From Streptomyces sp. NBC_00442 (GTDB lineage: Bacteria > Actinomycetota > Actinomycetes > Streptomycetales > Streptomycetaceae): a stretch of 64,000 nucleotides of DNA. A program made the translations under genes and the position numbers. Location of the stretch: assembly GCF_036014195.1 (NCBI RefSeq), contig NZ_CP107918.1, positions 124,001 to 188,000 on the forward strand, given 5' to 3'. The notes under the pieces are model-generated. The model was not told where the DNA came from. It worked only from the letters and a program-made list of their open reading frames with translations, and made no database searches. Shown one piece after another: positions 1-7,816 of this stretch; position 1 is the first letter of the stretch, and each line of letters starts with the position of its first letter.

Positions 1-60
1 CCACCTGACCCCCCAACGGGGTTGGGCCATCTTTCCCGACACCCCAGATGAGGATGCGCG

Positions 61-651
61 ATGAACCGCAACCCGGCCACTGGACCTCAGCAGTCCCCCG
101 GCCACGGCCCGAGCCCCCACCCGGCTCCGCCGGCGCCGGCGACCGTCGGCAGGAGCAAGGTGGCGACGGGCCTTCTCCTGATATCGACGGTCCTCATCGG
201 CTTGATGGCGGGCCTCTTCTTCGCCTTTGACATCTCCGTGATGCCGGGTCTGGCGGCGGCCGACGAGCATACGTACGTCATCGCGATGCGGTCCTTCAAC
301 AAGGCGATCGACGGCAACGGGCTGTTCGGCATGGTGTTCGTGGTCGCCCTGCTGACGTCCGCGGGCTCGGCCGTCGTCGAGTTCCGCAAGGGGCGCCGCG
401 GTGTGGCGATGTGGGTGGCGGCGGCGTCCGTGGCCTACCTCGTCGTCCTGGTGATCACCTTCTCCGTGAACATCCCGCTGAACAACGAGCTGGCCGACGC
501 CGGCAACGTGGCGAAGATGACGGACTTCTCGATCGTCGACAGGTTCAAGGGCACCTGGGCCACCACCAACATCGTGCGCACCCTGCTGTGCACCGCTGCC
601 CTGACGGCCCTCTCCCGTGCCCTCGTCCTCTACGGACGTGCCACCCGCTGA
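61..651 (+). CDS. DUF1772 / anthrone-oxygenase-like membrane protein
   Basis: Predicted integral membrane protein of 196 aa. A Pro/Gly-rich cytoplasmic N-terminus (about residues 1-35) is followed by four hydrophobic segments near 36-60, 92-112, 118-142 and 170-190. The stretch FDISVMPGL after helix 1 and NIPLNNEL after helix 3 are what I recognise as DUF1772-like. Some family members are anthrone oxygenases in aromatic polyketide pathways, but most have no known role, and nothing nearby suggests a substrate. The ATG has GAGGA six bases upstream. The gene converges on the SARP regulator with a 19-base gap, so it is transcribed separately. Confidence 0.75.
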   Translation: MNRNPATGPQQSPGHGPSPHPAPPAPATVGRSKVATGLLLISTVLIGLMAGLFFAFDISVMPGLAAADEHTYVIAMRSFNKAIDGNGLFGMVFVVALLTSAGSAVVEFRKGRRGVAMWVAAASVAYLVVLVITFSVNIPLNNELADAGNVAKMTDFSIVDRFKGTWATTNIVRTLLCTAALTALSRALVLYGRATR

Positions 652-670
652 AGCCCGCGGGCCGGCCTTC

Positions 671-3517
671 TCAGGTGCCCGGTTCAGCCAGATGCGCGGC
701 GACGCGGCGGGCGTCGTCCGTGCGGTGCTGGCTGCGGTAGAGGCTCAGTGCGGTGGTCCACTCCGTGCGGGCCTGTTCGAGGTCGCCGCGCTCGGCGTGG
801 ATGTCCGCGAGGTTGGACCGGATGTCGGCCTCCCGGTTGGCGTTCCCGATGGCCTGGAAGTGGCCGAGGGCCTGACGGTAGGCGTAACAGGCGCGTTCGG
901 TCCGTCCGGTGCGCCAGGCGATGTGGGCCAGGGTGTCCCAGGTGGCGGCCTGGCCCTCGCCGTCGTCGTGGAGCCGTAGCAGCGGCAGGGCCTGCAGGCA
1001 GTGCTCCTCGCCGCTGCTGTACCGGCCGAGGCGGGCCAGCGCCCACCCCGTGCCGTTCAGCGCGTTGGACTCGCCGACCTGGTTGCCCAGGCGCCGGTAT
1101 CCCTCGACGGCCTGCGCGAAGTGCGGCAGGGAACTCTCATAGGCGTTGATGCGGACGTGGACTTCGGCGAGCGCATGGTGCGAGCGGGTGCGGCCGGGCA
1201 GGTCGTCGTGGTCCGTGAAGTGGGCCAGCGCCGCACCCAGATGGGGCAGCGCCTCCTCGTGACGGCCGGCCTGCGCGAGGGCGACGGCGAGACGCTGACG
1301 GGTGTGGGCGGTCAGGGAGGCGTCTTCCGTCGCACGCGCGGCGTCCAGGGCGAGGTGCCAGGCCCGGATGCTTTCGGCGAAGAGCCCGCGCCGCCACCGG
1401 AAGATGTGCAGCGAGGACACCAGCTGGCACAGCTGCCGGTGCGCTCCGTGGCTCCTGGCCGTCGTGACGATCTCCTGGAGGCACGCGTACTCGTCCTCGA
1501 ACCACTCCAGGGCGCTGTCGGCGTCGGCGAACCGCAAGGGCGCGGGGCCCGGCTCCGAGCTGCCCAGGGGGTCCTGTGCCGTGCGGTGGGGGTCCAGGGC
1601 GCTGTGTGCCGCGTGGGCGGTGTGGACGTAGAAGTCGATGAGCCGCCCCGTGAGTTCGGCGCGCGTTCCGCTCGCCAGACCCGAGGCCCCTTCCCGCGCG
1701 TACAGCCGGACCAGGTCGTGCATCTGGTAGCGCCCAGGGCGGTTCTCGCGCACCAGGCAGGCCTCCTCCAGCCTGCGCAGGATCCCCCGGGTGCGGGCGG
1801 GCGGACGGTCGGCGAGATGGGCCAGCGCGGCGAGGGACGCGTCGTGGTGCGGGACGAGACCGAACAGGTTGAGCAGGTCCGCGGCCGCGGGGTCCAGCGC
1901 GTGCTCGGAGGAGGTGAACAGGGCGCGCAGGTTGAGGGACATGTCGCCCGCGTCGAGGGCGTCCAGGCGGGTGCGGGGATCGCGCAGGTCCTGGGCGAGC
2001 TGGTCCAGCGAGGCCGGCGGGAGGTCCACGGTGTGCGCGGCGGCGATGTCGAGGGCGAGGGGCAGCCCCGAGCAGGCCCGCACGATGTCACGCATCGCCG
2101 GTGCGCGGGCCGCGGCGGTTTCGCCGACGCGCTCGGCGAACAGGCGCGACGCCTCCGCTTCGGACAGCACGCCCAGCCGAACGGTGTCGGCGCCGTGCCG
2201 GACCTTGAGGCCGTTCAGAGTGTTCCTGCTGGTCACCAGGGTCCGGCAGCCTTGGCCTCCCACCAGGAGCGGCAGTACCTGTGCGCTGTCCCGTGCGTTG
2301 TCGAGGACGACAAGGACGCGCCGGCCGTCCATGAGCGTGCGGTACAGCGCCGCCCGGCCCTCCTCGTCCGGAGGCAGCTCGTGTGCGGCGGCGCCCAGGG
2401 CCATGAGGAACGCTTGGAGGACGTCGGCGGGGGCGGCGGGCCGGGTGTGCGGGCTGAAGCCGTTGAGCTGGGCGTAGAGCTGGCCGTCGGGAAACGCCTC
2501 GATGTGCTGGTGCGCCCAGCGCAGCGCCAGCCACGTCTTGCCGATGCCGCCCATGCCCGTGATCGCACAGACCGCGGGCTGGTCCGCCCCGGTCCGTGCG
2601 GCCAGGGCGTCCAGCAGTCGCAGTTCGTCCCGCCGCCCTAGGAAACCTGCCGGAACGGCGGGGAGTTGGCGCGGGACGCGCGCCGGGGCGGGTGCGGGTG
2701 GACGGGCTGCGGACGGGCCGGTGGCGACGGCGGCGGACGGGCCGGCGGCGGGCGGGCCGGGCGAGGGAAGGTCCAGGGTGTCGTCGAAGACGAGGATGCG
2801 CTGGTGGAGCTCTTGGAGGCGGGGCCCGGGATCCGCGCCCATCTGCTCCACGAGGTCCGCCCGCAGCTGCTCGTACGCGGCGAGGGCGGCGGCGGGCCGG
2901 CCGACCCGGTAGAGGGCCAGCATGTGCTGATGAGCGAGGAGTTCGTCCAGTGGGTACGCGTCGGCAAGGGCCTCCACGGACCGGACGACCTCCGCGTGGC
3001 GGCCCTGGTCGAGCAGGAGATCGTGCCGGGCGACGGTGGCGTGCAGGCGCTCGGCGTCCAGGGTGAGGCGGTGCCGGTCGAGCCAGTCCGAGTGCACGCC
3101 GGCGAGCGGACGTCCGCGCCACAGTGCCAGCGCCTGCTCGTAGGCGGGTCCGGCGTCCTGCCAGGTCGCGCCGCGCGCTCGCTCGACCAGGTCGCGGAAG
3201 CGGAACAGGTCCACGGCCGCCCGTTCGGTGCGCAGCACATAGCCGGCGGTCGTGCGCTGGATGTCCCACTCGTCGCGGCCGGACGAGGACGCCCGCAGGG
3301 CCCGGAGGCGCGACATGTAGCTGTAGAGCGCGGCGACGGCACGCGGTGGCGGCTCCCTCCCCCACACCCGGTCCACCAGCGTGTCGACGGGGACGGGCCG
3401 GTCGGCCTCCAGGAGGAGCACGGCGAGAACGCAGCGCTGGCGTGGAGTCCCGGGTACGACGTCGGATCCGTCGAAGCTGATGCCGACATCCCCCAGGAGT
3501 CTGAATTCCGTACCCAT
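671..3517 (-). CDS. AfsR/SARP-family regulator with BTAD, NB-ARC and TPR domains
   Basis: Large cytoplasmic transcriptional activator, 948 aa from the chosen start. Order: OmpR-type winged helix (about 1-95), bacterial transcriptional activation domain (about 100-245), Pro/Ala-rich linker (250-310), NB-ARC ATPase with Walker A GMGGIGKT near 322, Walker B LVVLDNARD and a GLPLAL motif, then C-terminal TPR-like repeats (about 650-940). This is the AfsR architecture: SARPs bind direct heptamer repeats over the -35 of pathway promoters, with ATP and TPR partners modulating them. I chose the ATG at 3517 because MGTEFRLLG begins the winged helix; the open frame reaches 3868 but that extension is low-complexity. 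It could be a global or a pathway regulator, and the PKS cluster is 50 kb away. Confidence 0.9.
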   Translation of the reverse strand: MGTEFRLLGDVGISFDGSDVVPGTPRQRCVLAVLLLEADRPVPVDTLVDRVWGREPPPRAVAALYSYMSRLRALRASSSGRDEWDIQRTTAGYVLRTERAAVDLFRFRDLVERARGATWQDAGPAYEQALALWRGRPLAGVHSDWLDRHRLTLDAERLHATVARHDLLLDQGRHAEVVRSVEALADAYPLDELLAHQHMLALYRVGRPAAALAAYEQLRADLVEQMGADPGPRLQELHQRILVFDDTLDLPSPGPPAAGPSAAVATGPSAARPPAPAPARVPRQLPAVPAGFLGRRDELRLLDALAARTGADQPAVCAITGMGGIGKTWLALRWAHQHIEAFPDGQLYAQLNGFSPHTRPAAPADVLQAFLMALGAAAHELPPDEEGRAALYRTLMDGRRVLVVLDNARDSAQVLPLLVGGQGCRTLVTSRNTLNGLKVRHGADTVRLGVLSEAEASRLFAERVGETAAARAPAMRDIVRACSGLPLALDIAAAHTVDLPPASLDQLAQDLRDPRTRLDALDAGDMSLNLRALFTSSEHALDPAAADLLNLFGLVPHHDASLAALAHLADRPPARTRGILRRLEEACLVRENRPGRYQMHDLVRLYAREGASGLASGTRAELTGRLIDFYVHTAHAAHSALDPHRTAQDPLGSSEPGPAPLRFADADSALEWFEDEYACLQEIVTTARSHGAHRQLCQLVSSLHIFRWRRGLFAESIRAWHLALDAARATEDASLTAHTRQRLAVALAQAGRHEEALPHLGAALAHFTDHDDLPGRTRSHHALAEVHVRINAYESSLPHFAQAVEGYRRLGNQVGESNALNGTGWALARLGRYSSGEEHCLQALPLLRLHDDGEGQAATWDTLAHIAWRTGRTERACYAYRQALGHFQAIGNANREADIRSNLADIHAERGDLEQARTEWTTALSLYRSQHRTDDARRVAAHLAEPGT

Positions 3518-3882
3518 AGGCCCCTCGTCCGTGTGGCCCCTTGTTCGTCCGGCTCCTCGAAGCGACCCCGCAGGCCGGGCCGCCCTTCGCGCCGGTCGTT
3601 CCTGCCTCTGCAAGAAGATAGCAAGGTCGTTGCAGGGCCGGTGCGGGACGTTGGTACGGCTCGAAGACGCCGCTCGGCGGCGTTGCTCGAAGACGCCGCT
3701 CGGAGAAGGGTGGGAGGCGGGGCCGGGCCGTGCCGGAGCCACCGAATGGCCGGAAACCGCCCCACGGGGGTGGGCGACGACCGGATCAGGCTCCGCGGCA
3801 ACGCGTCCCGACGCCCGCGCCCCCTTCTCCGTACGGCGACCCGTCGCGCTCCGCTCCCGGGGCCCCACTGGCAGGGAGAACC
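3518..3882. other. Divergent intergenic region, SARP gene / SH3-like gene
   Basis: No credible gene. It must hold the divergent promoters of the SARP gene (minus) and the small secreted-protein pair (plus). The only structure I could pick out is the 19-base direct repeat annotated separately. Confidence 0.6.
3659..3703. repeat. Two exact 19-bp direct repeats upstream of the SARP gene
   Basis: GCTCGAAGACGCCGCTCGG occurs at 3659-3677 and again at 3685-3703, a 26-base period. It lies about 150 bases before the SARP start. SARP-type activators bind direct repeats, usually with 11- or 22-base periods, so this could be an autoregulatory site, but the period differs from the norm. Confidence 0.4.
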
Positions 3883-4260
3883 ATGAACAAGCACGCCGTA
3901 CGCACCGGACTCATCGGCCTCTCGGCCGCCGTCGGCCTGGTCACCGCCACGGCCGGTGTCGGCCATGCCCAGCCGCTGACCACCGCCCGGCCCGCGGCCG
4001 CGGCGCTGCCGGCCTCCGGCTACAGCGTCGTCCCGTACGAGAACGTCAACGTCCGCAAGCTTCCCCGGAAGAACGGCGCCTACCTGGCCACGCTCACCGC
4101 GGGCAGGACCTACACCGCCTACTGCTGGACCCTCGGCGACACCGTGACCGACCACGGGATCACCAACAACATCTGGATCGGCTTCGCCGACGGTTACAGC
4201 AGCGCCGTGTACTTCAAGGGCAACGAGTACGCCAACCTGCCTGTCTCCGCCCGCTGCTGA
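3883..4260 (+). CDS. Small secreted SH3-like protein
   Basis: Secreted protein of 125 aa with a signal peptide (Lys-containing N-terminus, hydrophobic core about 9-24, likely Ala-X-Ala cleavage at GHA/QP near residue 30). The mature part contains VNVRKLPRKNGAYLATLTAG, typical of bacterial SH3 domains (N-V-R-x-x-P...), and two Cys that may pair. Bacterial SH3 domains usually bind cell-wall peptides; the ligand is unknown here. ATG at 3883 is preceded by AGGGAG. The next gene starts 35 bases downstream and encodes a similarly built protein, so the two probably form an operon. Confidence 0.7.
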   Translation: MNKHAVRTGLIGLSAAVGLVTATAGVGHAQPLTTARPAAAALPASGYSVVPYENVNVRKLPRKNGAYLATLTAGRTYTAYCWTLGDTVTDHGITNNIWIGFADGYSSAVYFKGNEYANLPVSARC

Positions 4261-4295
4261 CGCCCCGACAACTCACGTACACAGAGGGGGACTTC

Positions 4296-4652
4296 ATGCG
4301 TACTCCATCACGAGGGGCGGGCGTCGTCGTCACCGTCGGCGCCGCGCTGGCGTGCCTCGGCGTATCCGCCCCCTCGGCCTCGGCCGCGGATGCCTGCGTC
4401 GTCAACGGGCCCGCCTACTACTGCCACAACGCCTACGGCGCGGCCGTCTACGACAGCTTCGACCATCCGGGCAAGGTCGTCGGCCGCATGTACACGACGT
4501 ACAGCTGGTTCAGCTGCCGGATCGACAAGGGAGCGTACGTCGGTGGGCCGCACCCCTACCGCTGGCTGATGACGAAGGCCGACAACGGGGTCTGGGGTTT
4601 CATGAAGGACACCTCCATCAGCTCCGAGACCAACCCGGTGATCTCCTGCTGA
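4296..4652 (+). CDS. Small secreted Cys-containing protein, SH3-like partner
   Basis: Secreted protein of 118 aa with a signal peptide ending at about SASA/AD (residue 31). The mature part of about 87 aa has four Cys (CVVNGPAYYC near the start, a central one, and the C-terminal residue) and the pattern GAAVYDSFDHPGKVVGRMY, which resembles a divergent SH3 strand arrangement. Function unknown; an extracellular or wall-associated role is likely. GAGGGGG precedes the ATG by five bases. It follows the other small secreted gene by 35 bases and ends at a strong hairpin. Confidence 0.65.
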   Translation: MRTPSRGAGVVVTVGAALACLGVSAPSASAADACVVNGPAYYCHNAYGAAVYDSFDHPGKVVGRMYTTYSWFSCRIDKGAYVGGPHPYRWLMTKADNGVWGFMKDTSISSETNPVISC

Positions 4653-4718
4653 CGAGGGGTGCGCCGCACGCCGCCCCGGCCGGCCCCGGCCCGTCGCCGC
4701 CGCCGGCCGGGAACGCGA

Positions 4719-4752
4719 AAACGCTCGGCCGGGAGATCCCGGCCGAGCGTTT
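4719..4752. terminator. Bidirectional hairpin terminator
   Basis: Perfect 16-base inverted repeat, AAACGCTCGGCCGGGA and its complement, separated by two bases. The arms begin and end with A and T runs, so it can serve both convergent genes, the secreted-protein pair and the transglycosylase. Confidence 0.85.
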
Positions 4753-4805
4753 CGTGCGTCTGCTGCCCTCTGAGGGCTGCCAGTGACGGCTACCGCCAGA
4801 GTGGC

Positions 4806-5213
4806 TCAGTACCAGTGGTGGGCGGACCAGAAGTTCCAGGCGCCGACGGGGCTGCCGTAGCGGGAGTTCATGTAGTCCAGACCCCACTTGATCTGCGTGG
4901 CGGGGTTGGTCTTCCAGTCCGCGCCGGCCGAGGCCATCTTCGACGCCGGCAGGGCCTGGACCAGGCCGTAGGCACCCGAGGAGGAGTTCGTGGCCTTGTG
5001 GTTCCAGCCACTCTCGTGAGAGACGATCTTGCTGAACGCCTCGAACTGCGCCGGGTCCTTGATCATCTGCTGGGCGATCGCCTTGGCGTTCGTCGGGGCC
5101 GCCGCCTGGGCGGGAACCGTGGCGAACAGGGAACCGGCGACACCGACGGCGACGACGGTACCCGCGAGGGTCTTCTTGGAAGCGGCGATGCGGCGGATGA
5201 CTGCGTTGGACAC
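4806..5213 (-). CDS. Secreted transglycosylase-like (SLT-fold) protein
   Basis: Secreted peptidoglycan-active protein of 135 aa. Signal peptide to about VPAQA/AA (residue 38), then one lysozyme-like domain with the presumed catalytic Glu in SHESGWN (E67), followed by SSGAYGLVQALP and a C-terminal GAWNFWSAHHWY, all typical of the short Streptomyces transglycosylases that cleave glycan strands in spore or hyphal wall. The start is the GTG at 5213: GGAAGG lies seven bases upstream and VSNAVIRRI begins the usual N-terminus. An ATG at 5273 would add 20 residues with no signal-peptide logic. Confidence 0.88.
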   Translation of the reverse strand: MSNAVIRRIAASKKTLAGTVVAVGVAGSLFATVPAQAAAPTNAKAIAQQMIKDPAQFEAFSKIVSHESGWNHKATNSSSGAYGLVQALPASKMASAGADWKTNPATQIKWGLDYMNSRYGSPVGAWNFWSAHHWY

Positions 5214-5687
5214 AAGAGGCCTTCCGAAGGGGACGAGGACGGTCGCGGCATGTCGAGGACATGAGGGAGCCACTCACACGGAGGAGAGGGGTTCGTCTGC
5301 GGCGGGTGAAGCACCCGTGCCGCCTGGCGACTCATCCAGTTCTACCGATGCCCGCACCGCCTGGCAACGCCCCCCTCCTACTAGCCGCCTTCGCAGCGAA
5401 GGACGTCCGGCCCGCTCGCACGGGTGGGAATATCTGCAGGTGAGGCACCCTACGGCCGACCTTCATCGCATCACTTGGGCTACTAACACAACCCATATGT
5501 GACGTGGGTCCTGTGGGCCGCCTCACCATATTTCTGCCCGAAAGTGACAGATTGCTACGATTCATACCCTTTAAAGGGATGGGTTCGGGCGGTCGCAGAC
5601 CCCGGATATCGAAGGCATACGGGAGGCAGGGCCACGGATCGCCATGGGCGTGTCACGCCACGTGGCTGCCCTGCCGACGGCTCGGCC
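5214..5687. other. Gene-free leader region of the transglycosylase
   Basis: No gene found. The part at 5460-5580 is unusually AT-rich for this window and holds a perfect 12-base palindrome, CCCTTTAAAGGG, at 5567-5578. Transglycosylase genes in this genus often have long regulated leaders (c-di-AMP riboswitch), but I could not find the riboswitch's conserved blocks. Confidence 0.5.
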
Positions 5688-6128
5688 TCAGTGCAATTGC
5701 TCGGCCAGTCCGATGATGATGCCCGCCGGGCCGCGGAGGTAGCAGAGCAGATAGCTGTCCTCGAACCGGGCGATCTCGCCGAGGAGTTCGGCGCCGTGGG
5801 GGCGCAGACGGGCGACGGTGTCCTCGATGTCGTCGACGGCGAACATGACGCGATGCGTGCCCAGAACGTTGTGCGGCCGGTCGCGCGGACCGGTCCCGAT
5901 CAGCGCGGGGCTGCGGTATTTCGCCAGTTCGAGCCGGCTGTGGCCGTCCGGGGTGCGGACCATCGCGATGTCACAGTGGACGCCGTCGAGTCCCGTGCAC
6001 TGGTCGGCGACGAGGCCCTCGACCTCGGCCCTGCCTTCCAGCTCCATGCCGAGTTCCACAAAGAACGCGATCGCGGCGTCCATGTCCTCGACGACGATGC
6101 CGATGTTGTCCATCCGCTGAATCGCCAT
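5688..6128 (-). CDS. VOC (glyoxalase/bleomycin-resistance) superfamily protein
   Basis: Cytoplasmic protein of 146 aa with the two-repeat beta-alpha-beta-beta-beta VOC fold: first repeat begins MDNIGIVVEDMDAAIAFF, second HRVMFAVDDIEDTVARL, closing with RGPAGIIIGLAEQL. VOC proteins bind a divalent metal and act as isomerases, dioxygenases or drug-binding proteins. The first metal-ligand position has Asn rather than His, so catalysis is uncertain. ATG at 6128 chosen for AAGGAG upstream; longer frames add only low-complexity sequence. Confidence 0.85.
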   Translation of the reverse strand: MAIQRMDNIGIVVEDMDAAIAFFVELGMELEGRAEVEGLVADQCTGLDGVHCDIAMVRTPDGHSRLELAKYRSPALIGTGPRDRPHNVLGTHRVMFAVDDIEDTVARLRPHGAELLGEIARFEDSYLLCYLRGPAGIIIGLAEQLH

Positions 6129-6329
6129 GCCGGTCTCTCCTTCTTCTACGCGGCCTCGTGCCGCCTCGTGCGGCCGGGGAAGGCCGCTGGTGTCCCTGGG
6201 ACGGAGCCGGTGGCACGTTCTCGACATCCGCAGCACACCGAACTCCGAAAAAGCCGGTCCCGAGCGACGTGCGAGCGGAACACCCGCCGGAGCGCCTGTC
6301 TCCGTGGATGTTCCGCGCCCCCGGTCGCG

Positions 6330-6788
6330 TCAGGCCCGAACGGTGAGCCAGGCGCCCAGACCGCTGCAACCTCGCGCGTCGTGCGTGGTGCTGCGGTAGC
6401 CCGCGGGGATCGGTGAGTACGGGCAGGTCCAGATGCCGTTGCGGACCACCTGGTGGTACCAGCCGCCCACACCGCTGCAGCCGTTGCGGTCGTAATTGGT
6501 GATGACGTAGCCCGACACGATCGGCGACCCCGAGCAGGTCCATATTCCGTCGCGGACGGGCTGCTGCAACCACGCGCCCGCGCCGTTGCAACCGCTGCTG
6601 TTGAACATGGTGATGACGTATCCGGGCGGAACGGCCACCCCGGGGCAGGTCCATCCCCCCACCGCGGCGGCCCGCGCGCCACCGTCCGCGGCGGCTGCCG
6701 TGCCGGCGCCCGCCCCGGTGAGCACCGCCGCGAGCAACGCGACCGCCCCCGCCACCGCAGCCATCCTGGCGCGGAACACCGCTCTCAC
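6330..6788 (-). CDS. Secreted protein with three internal Cys repeats
   Basis: Unrecognised secreted protein of 152 aa. After a signal peptide (about residues 1-34) the mature part consists of three tandem units of about 37 residues (45-81, 82-118, 119-149). The shared pattern is W-T-C ... P-x-G-Y-x-I-T ... G-C-x-G-x-G-x-W. Each unit has exactly two Cys, suggesting one disulfide per unit. Start: GTG 6788 has GGGAG seven bases upstream; an ATG at 6824 is possible but lacks this site. The repeats are short beta-rich modules and could bind sugar or cell wall, but I see no family I can name. Confidence 0.7.
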   Translation of the reverse strand: MRAVFRARMAAVAGAVALLAAVLTGAGAGTAAAADGGARAAAVGGWTCPGVAVPPGYVITMFNSSGCNGAGAWLQQPVRDGIWTCSGSPIVSGYVITNYDRNGCSGVGGWYHQVVRNGIWTCPYSPIPAGYRSTTHDARGCSGLGAWLTVRA

Positions 6789-7098
6789 GGAACGGCTCCC
6801 TCTGTGACCGACTTGGCCCTTCACTGCACACCAGTCCTCTCGGTTCGCTCGGTTGACGCCGACCGGAGCCGTCCTCCTTGGACGACGCCGATCCCCCCTC
6901 GCCCCGTCATCCAGTCGAGGCGCCAGAGGCTCCAGAGGCGTCTGGGGCCGAACCTAGACGTCCACCCCCTCGTTCCGCCCCGGGTCGGTGCCGCCGGTGA
7001 CCGGTTTCGGCCACCCCCGTCGGTCGTCGACACCACGCCTGCGCACGCGAGTTGGCGCGACACCTCCACCAGCCGTCGAATCCGGCCCCCGAACCCCG
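6789..7098. other. Intergenic region, no feature seen
   Basis: About 310 bases upstream of the repeat-protein gene and downstream of the STAS gene. I found no gene, and no convincing hairpin or operator. Confidence 0.5.
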
Positions 7099-7455
7099 TC
7101 AGGCGTACAGGGCGTTGATGGCGTCCTCGACCGTGGGCCGGAAGGTGAAGAGCTGGTCGAGGCCGATGATGCGGAACACGTGCATCAGGTCGTCGGGGAC
7201 ACCGACCACGGACAGCGGGGTTCCGGCGTCGCGCGCACGCCGGTCGGCGCCGATGAGCACGGTGATGCCGGTGGAGTCGCAGTACGCGAGGTCGGACAGG
7301 TCGATCAGTACCGGGACGCCGGCGTCGAACGCCGTTGCCTGGATGACCCGGGAGAGCTCCGGCGCGGTGTGGTGGTCGAGCTCACCGGCCACGACCACCA
7401 CCCTGGCCCCCCGAGCGTGGGTGTGGCTGGAGGCGGTCAAAAGGCGATCAGTCAC
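7099..7455 (-). CDS. STAS-domain anti-sigma factor antagonist
   Basis: Single STAS domain, 118 aa, of the SpoIIAA/RsbV kind. In partner switching, the unphosphorylated form binds an RsbW-like kinase and frees a sigma factor; phosphorylation of the conserved Ser blocks this. The Ser is S61 in YCDSTGITVL. GTG start at 7455 has AGGAG six bases upstream. It is divergent from the giant SpoIIE/RsbW fusion at 7817, which carries both the kinase-like and phosphatase domains needed to act on it. Confidence 0.92.
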   Translation of the reverse strand: MTDRLLTASSHTHARGARVVVVAGELDHHTAPELSRVIQATAFDAGVPVLIDLSDLAYCDSTGITVLIGADRRARDAGTPLSVVGVPDDLMHVFRIIGLDQLFTFRPTVEDAINALYA

Positions 7456-7816
7456 TTGTTCTCCTGGGCTGTTCTCCTGAGCGGGCCGAAGTGCTCGGTG
7501 GGGCGGGACGGGCAGGGCGAGCCACGCGGTGACGTCACTCTCCCGGTACCCAGATCGGCGAAGAATTCGTGCACCGTGGCCGTCGGATTGCCGGCCTCGC
7601 GGCCGGCGTGGGGTGTCAGGTGGAGGGCCGGTCCTCCCGTCGGGTCACAGGTCGTCCTATCCTACGGATCACGTCAACGAGCTTTCCCTGGATGAACCAC
7701 GGTCACCCGGGTATCTCACAGGTCGTGGCGATCAAGGCGCTCGGCTGCGGGGACCGTCGACCGGGCGCCGAAAGGCCGTGCTCGCGCACCGGCCGTCATG
7801 AACGAAGGGGTGGGCA
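7456..7816. other. Divergent intergenic region of the partner-switching locus
   Basis: No gene. It carries the promoters for the minus-strand STAS gene and the plus-strand hybrid sensor. The one sigma-B-like promoter candidate found is annotated separately. Confidence 0.5.
7690..7714 (+). promoter_or_regulatory. Candidate sigma-B-type promoter
   Basis: GGAT at 7690-7693, 15 bases, then GGGTAT at 7709-7714. This fits the Streptomyces sigma-B family consensus GNNT-N14-16-GGGTAY. It points at the hybrid sensor gene about 100 bases downstream, which would put a partner-switching regulator under the sigma factor it may control. Motif match only. Confidence 0.35.

Noticed and set aside
3518..3868. 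Longer start for the SARP regulator
   Set aside because: The extra 117 residues are basic and low-complexity; the winged helix begins immediately after ATG 3517.
5281..5460. Possible c-di-AMP (ydaO) riboswitch in the transglycosylase leader
   Set aside because: The minus strand has GC-rich arms that could pair, but I could not find the conserved GGGG-TGAATC and GACAGCTAACC-like blocks. A covariance-model search for this riboswitch class would settle it.
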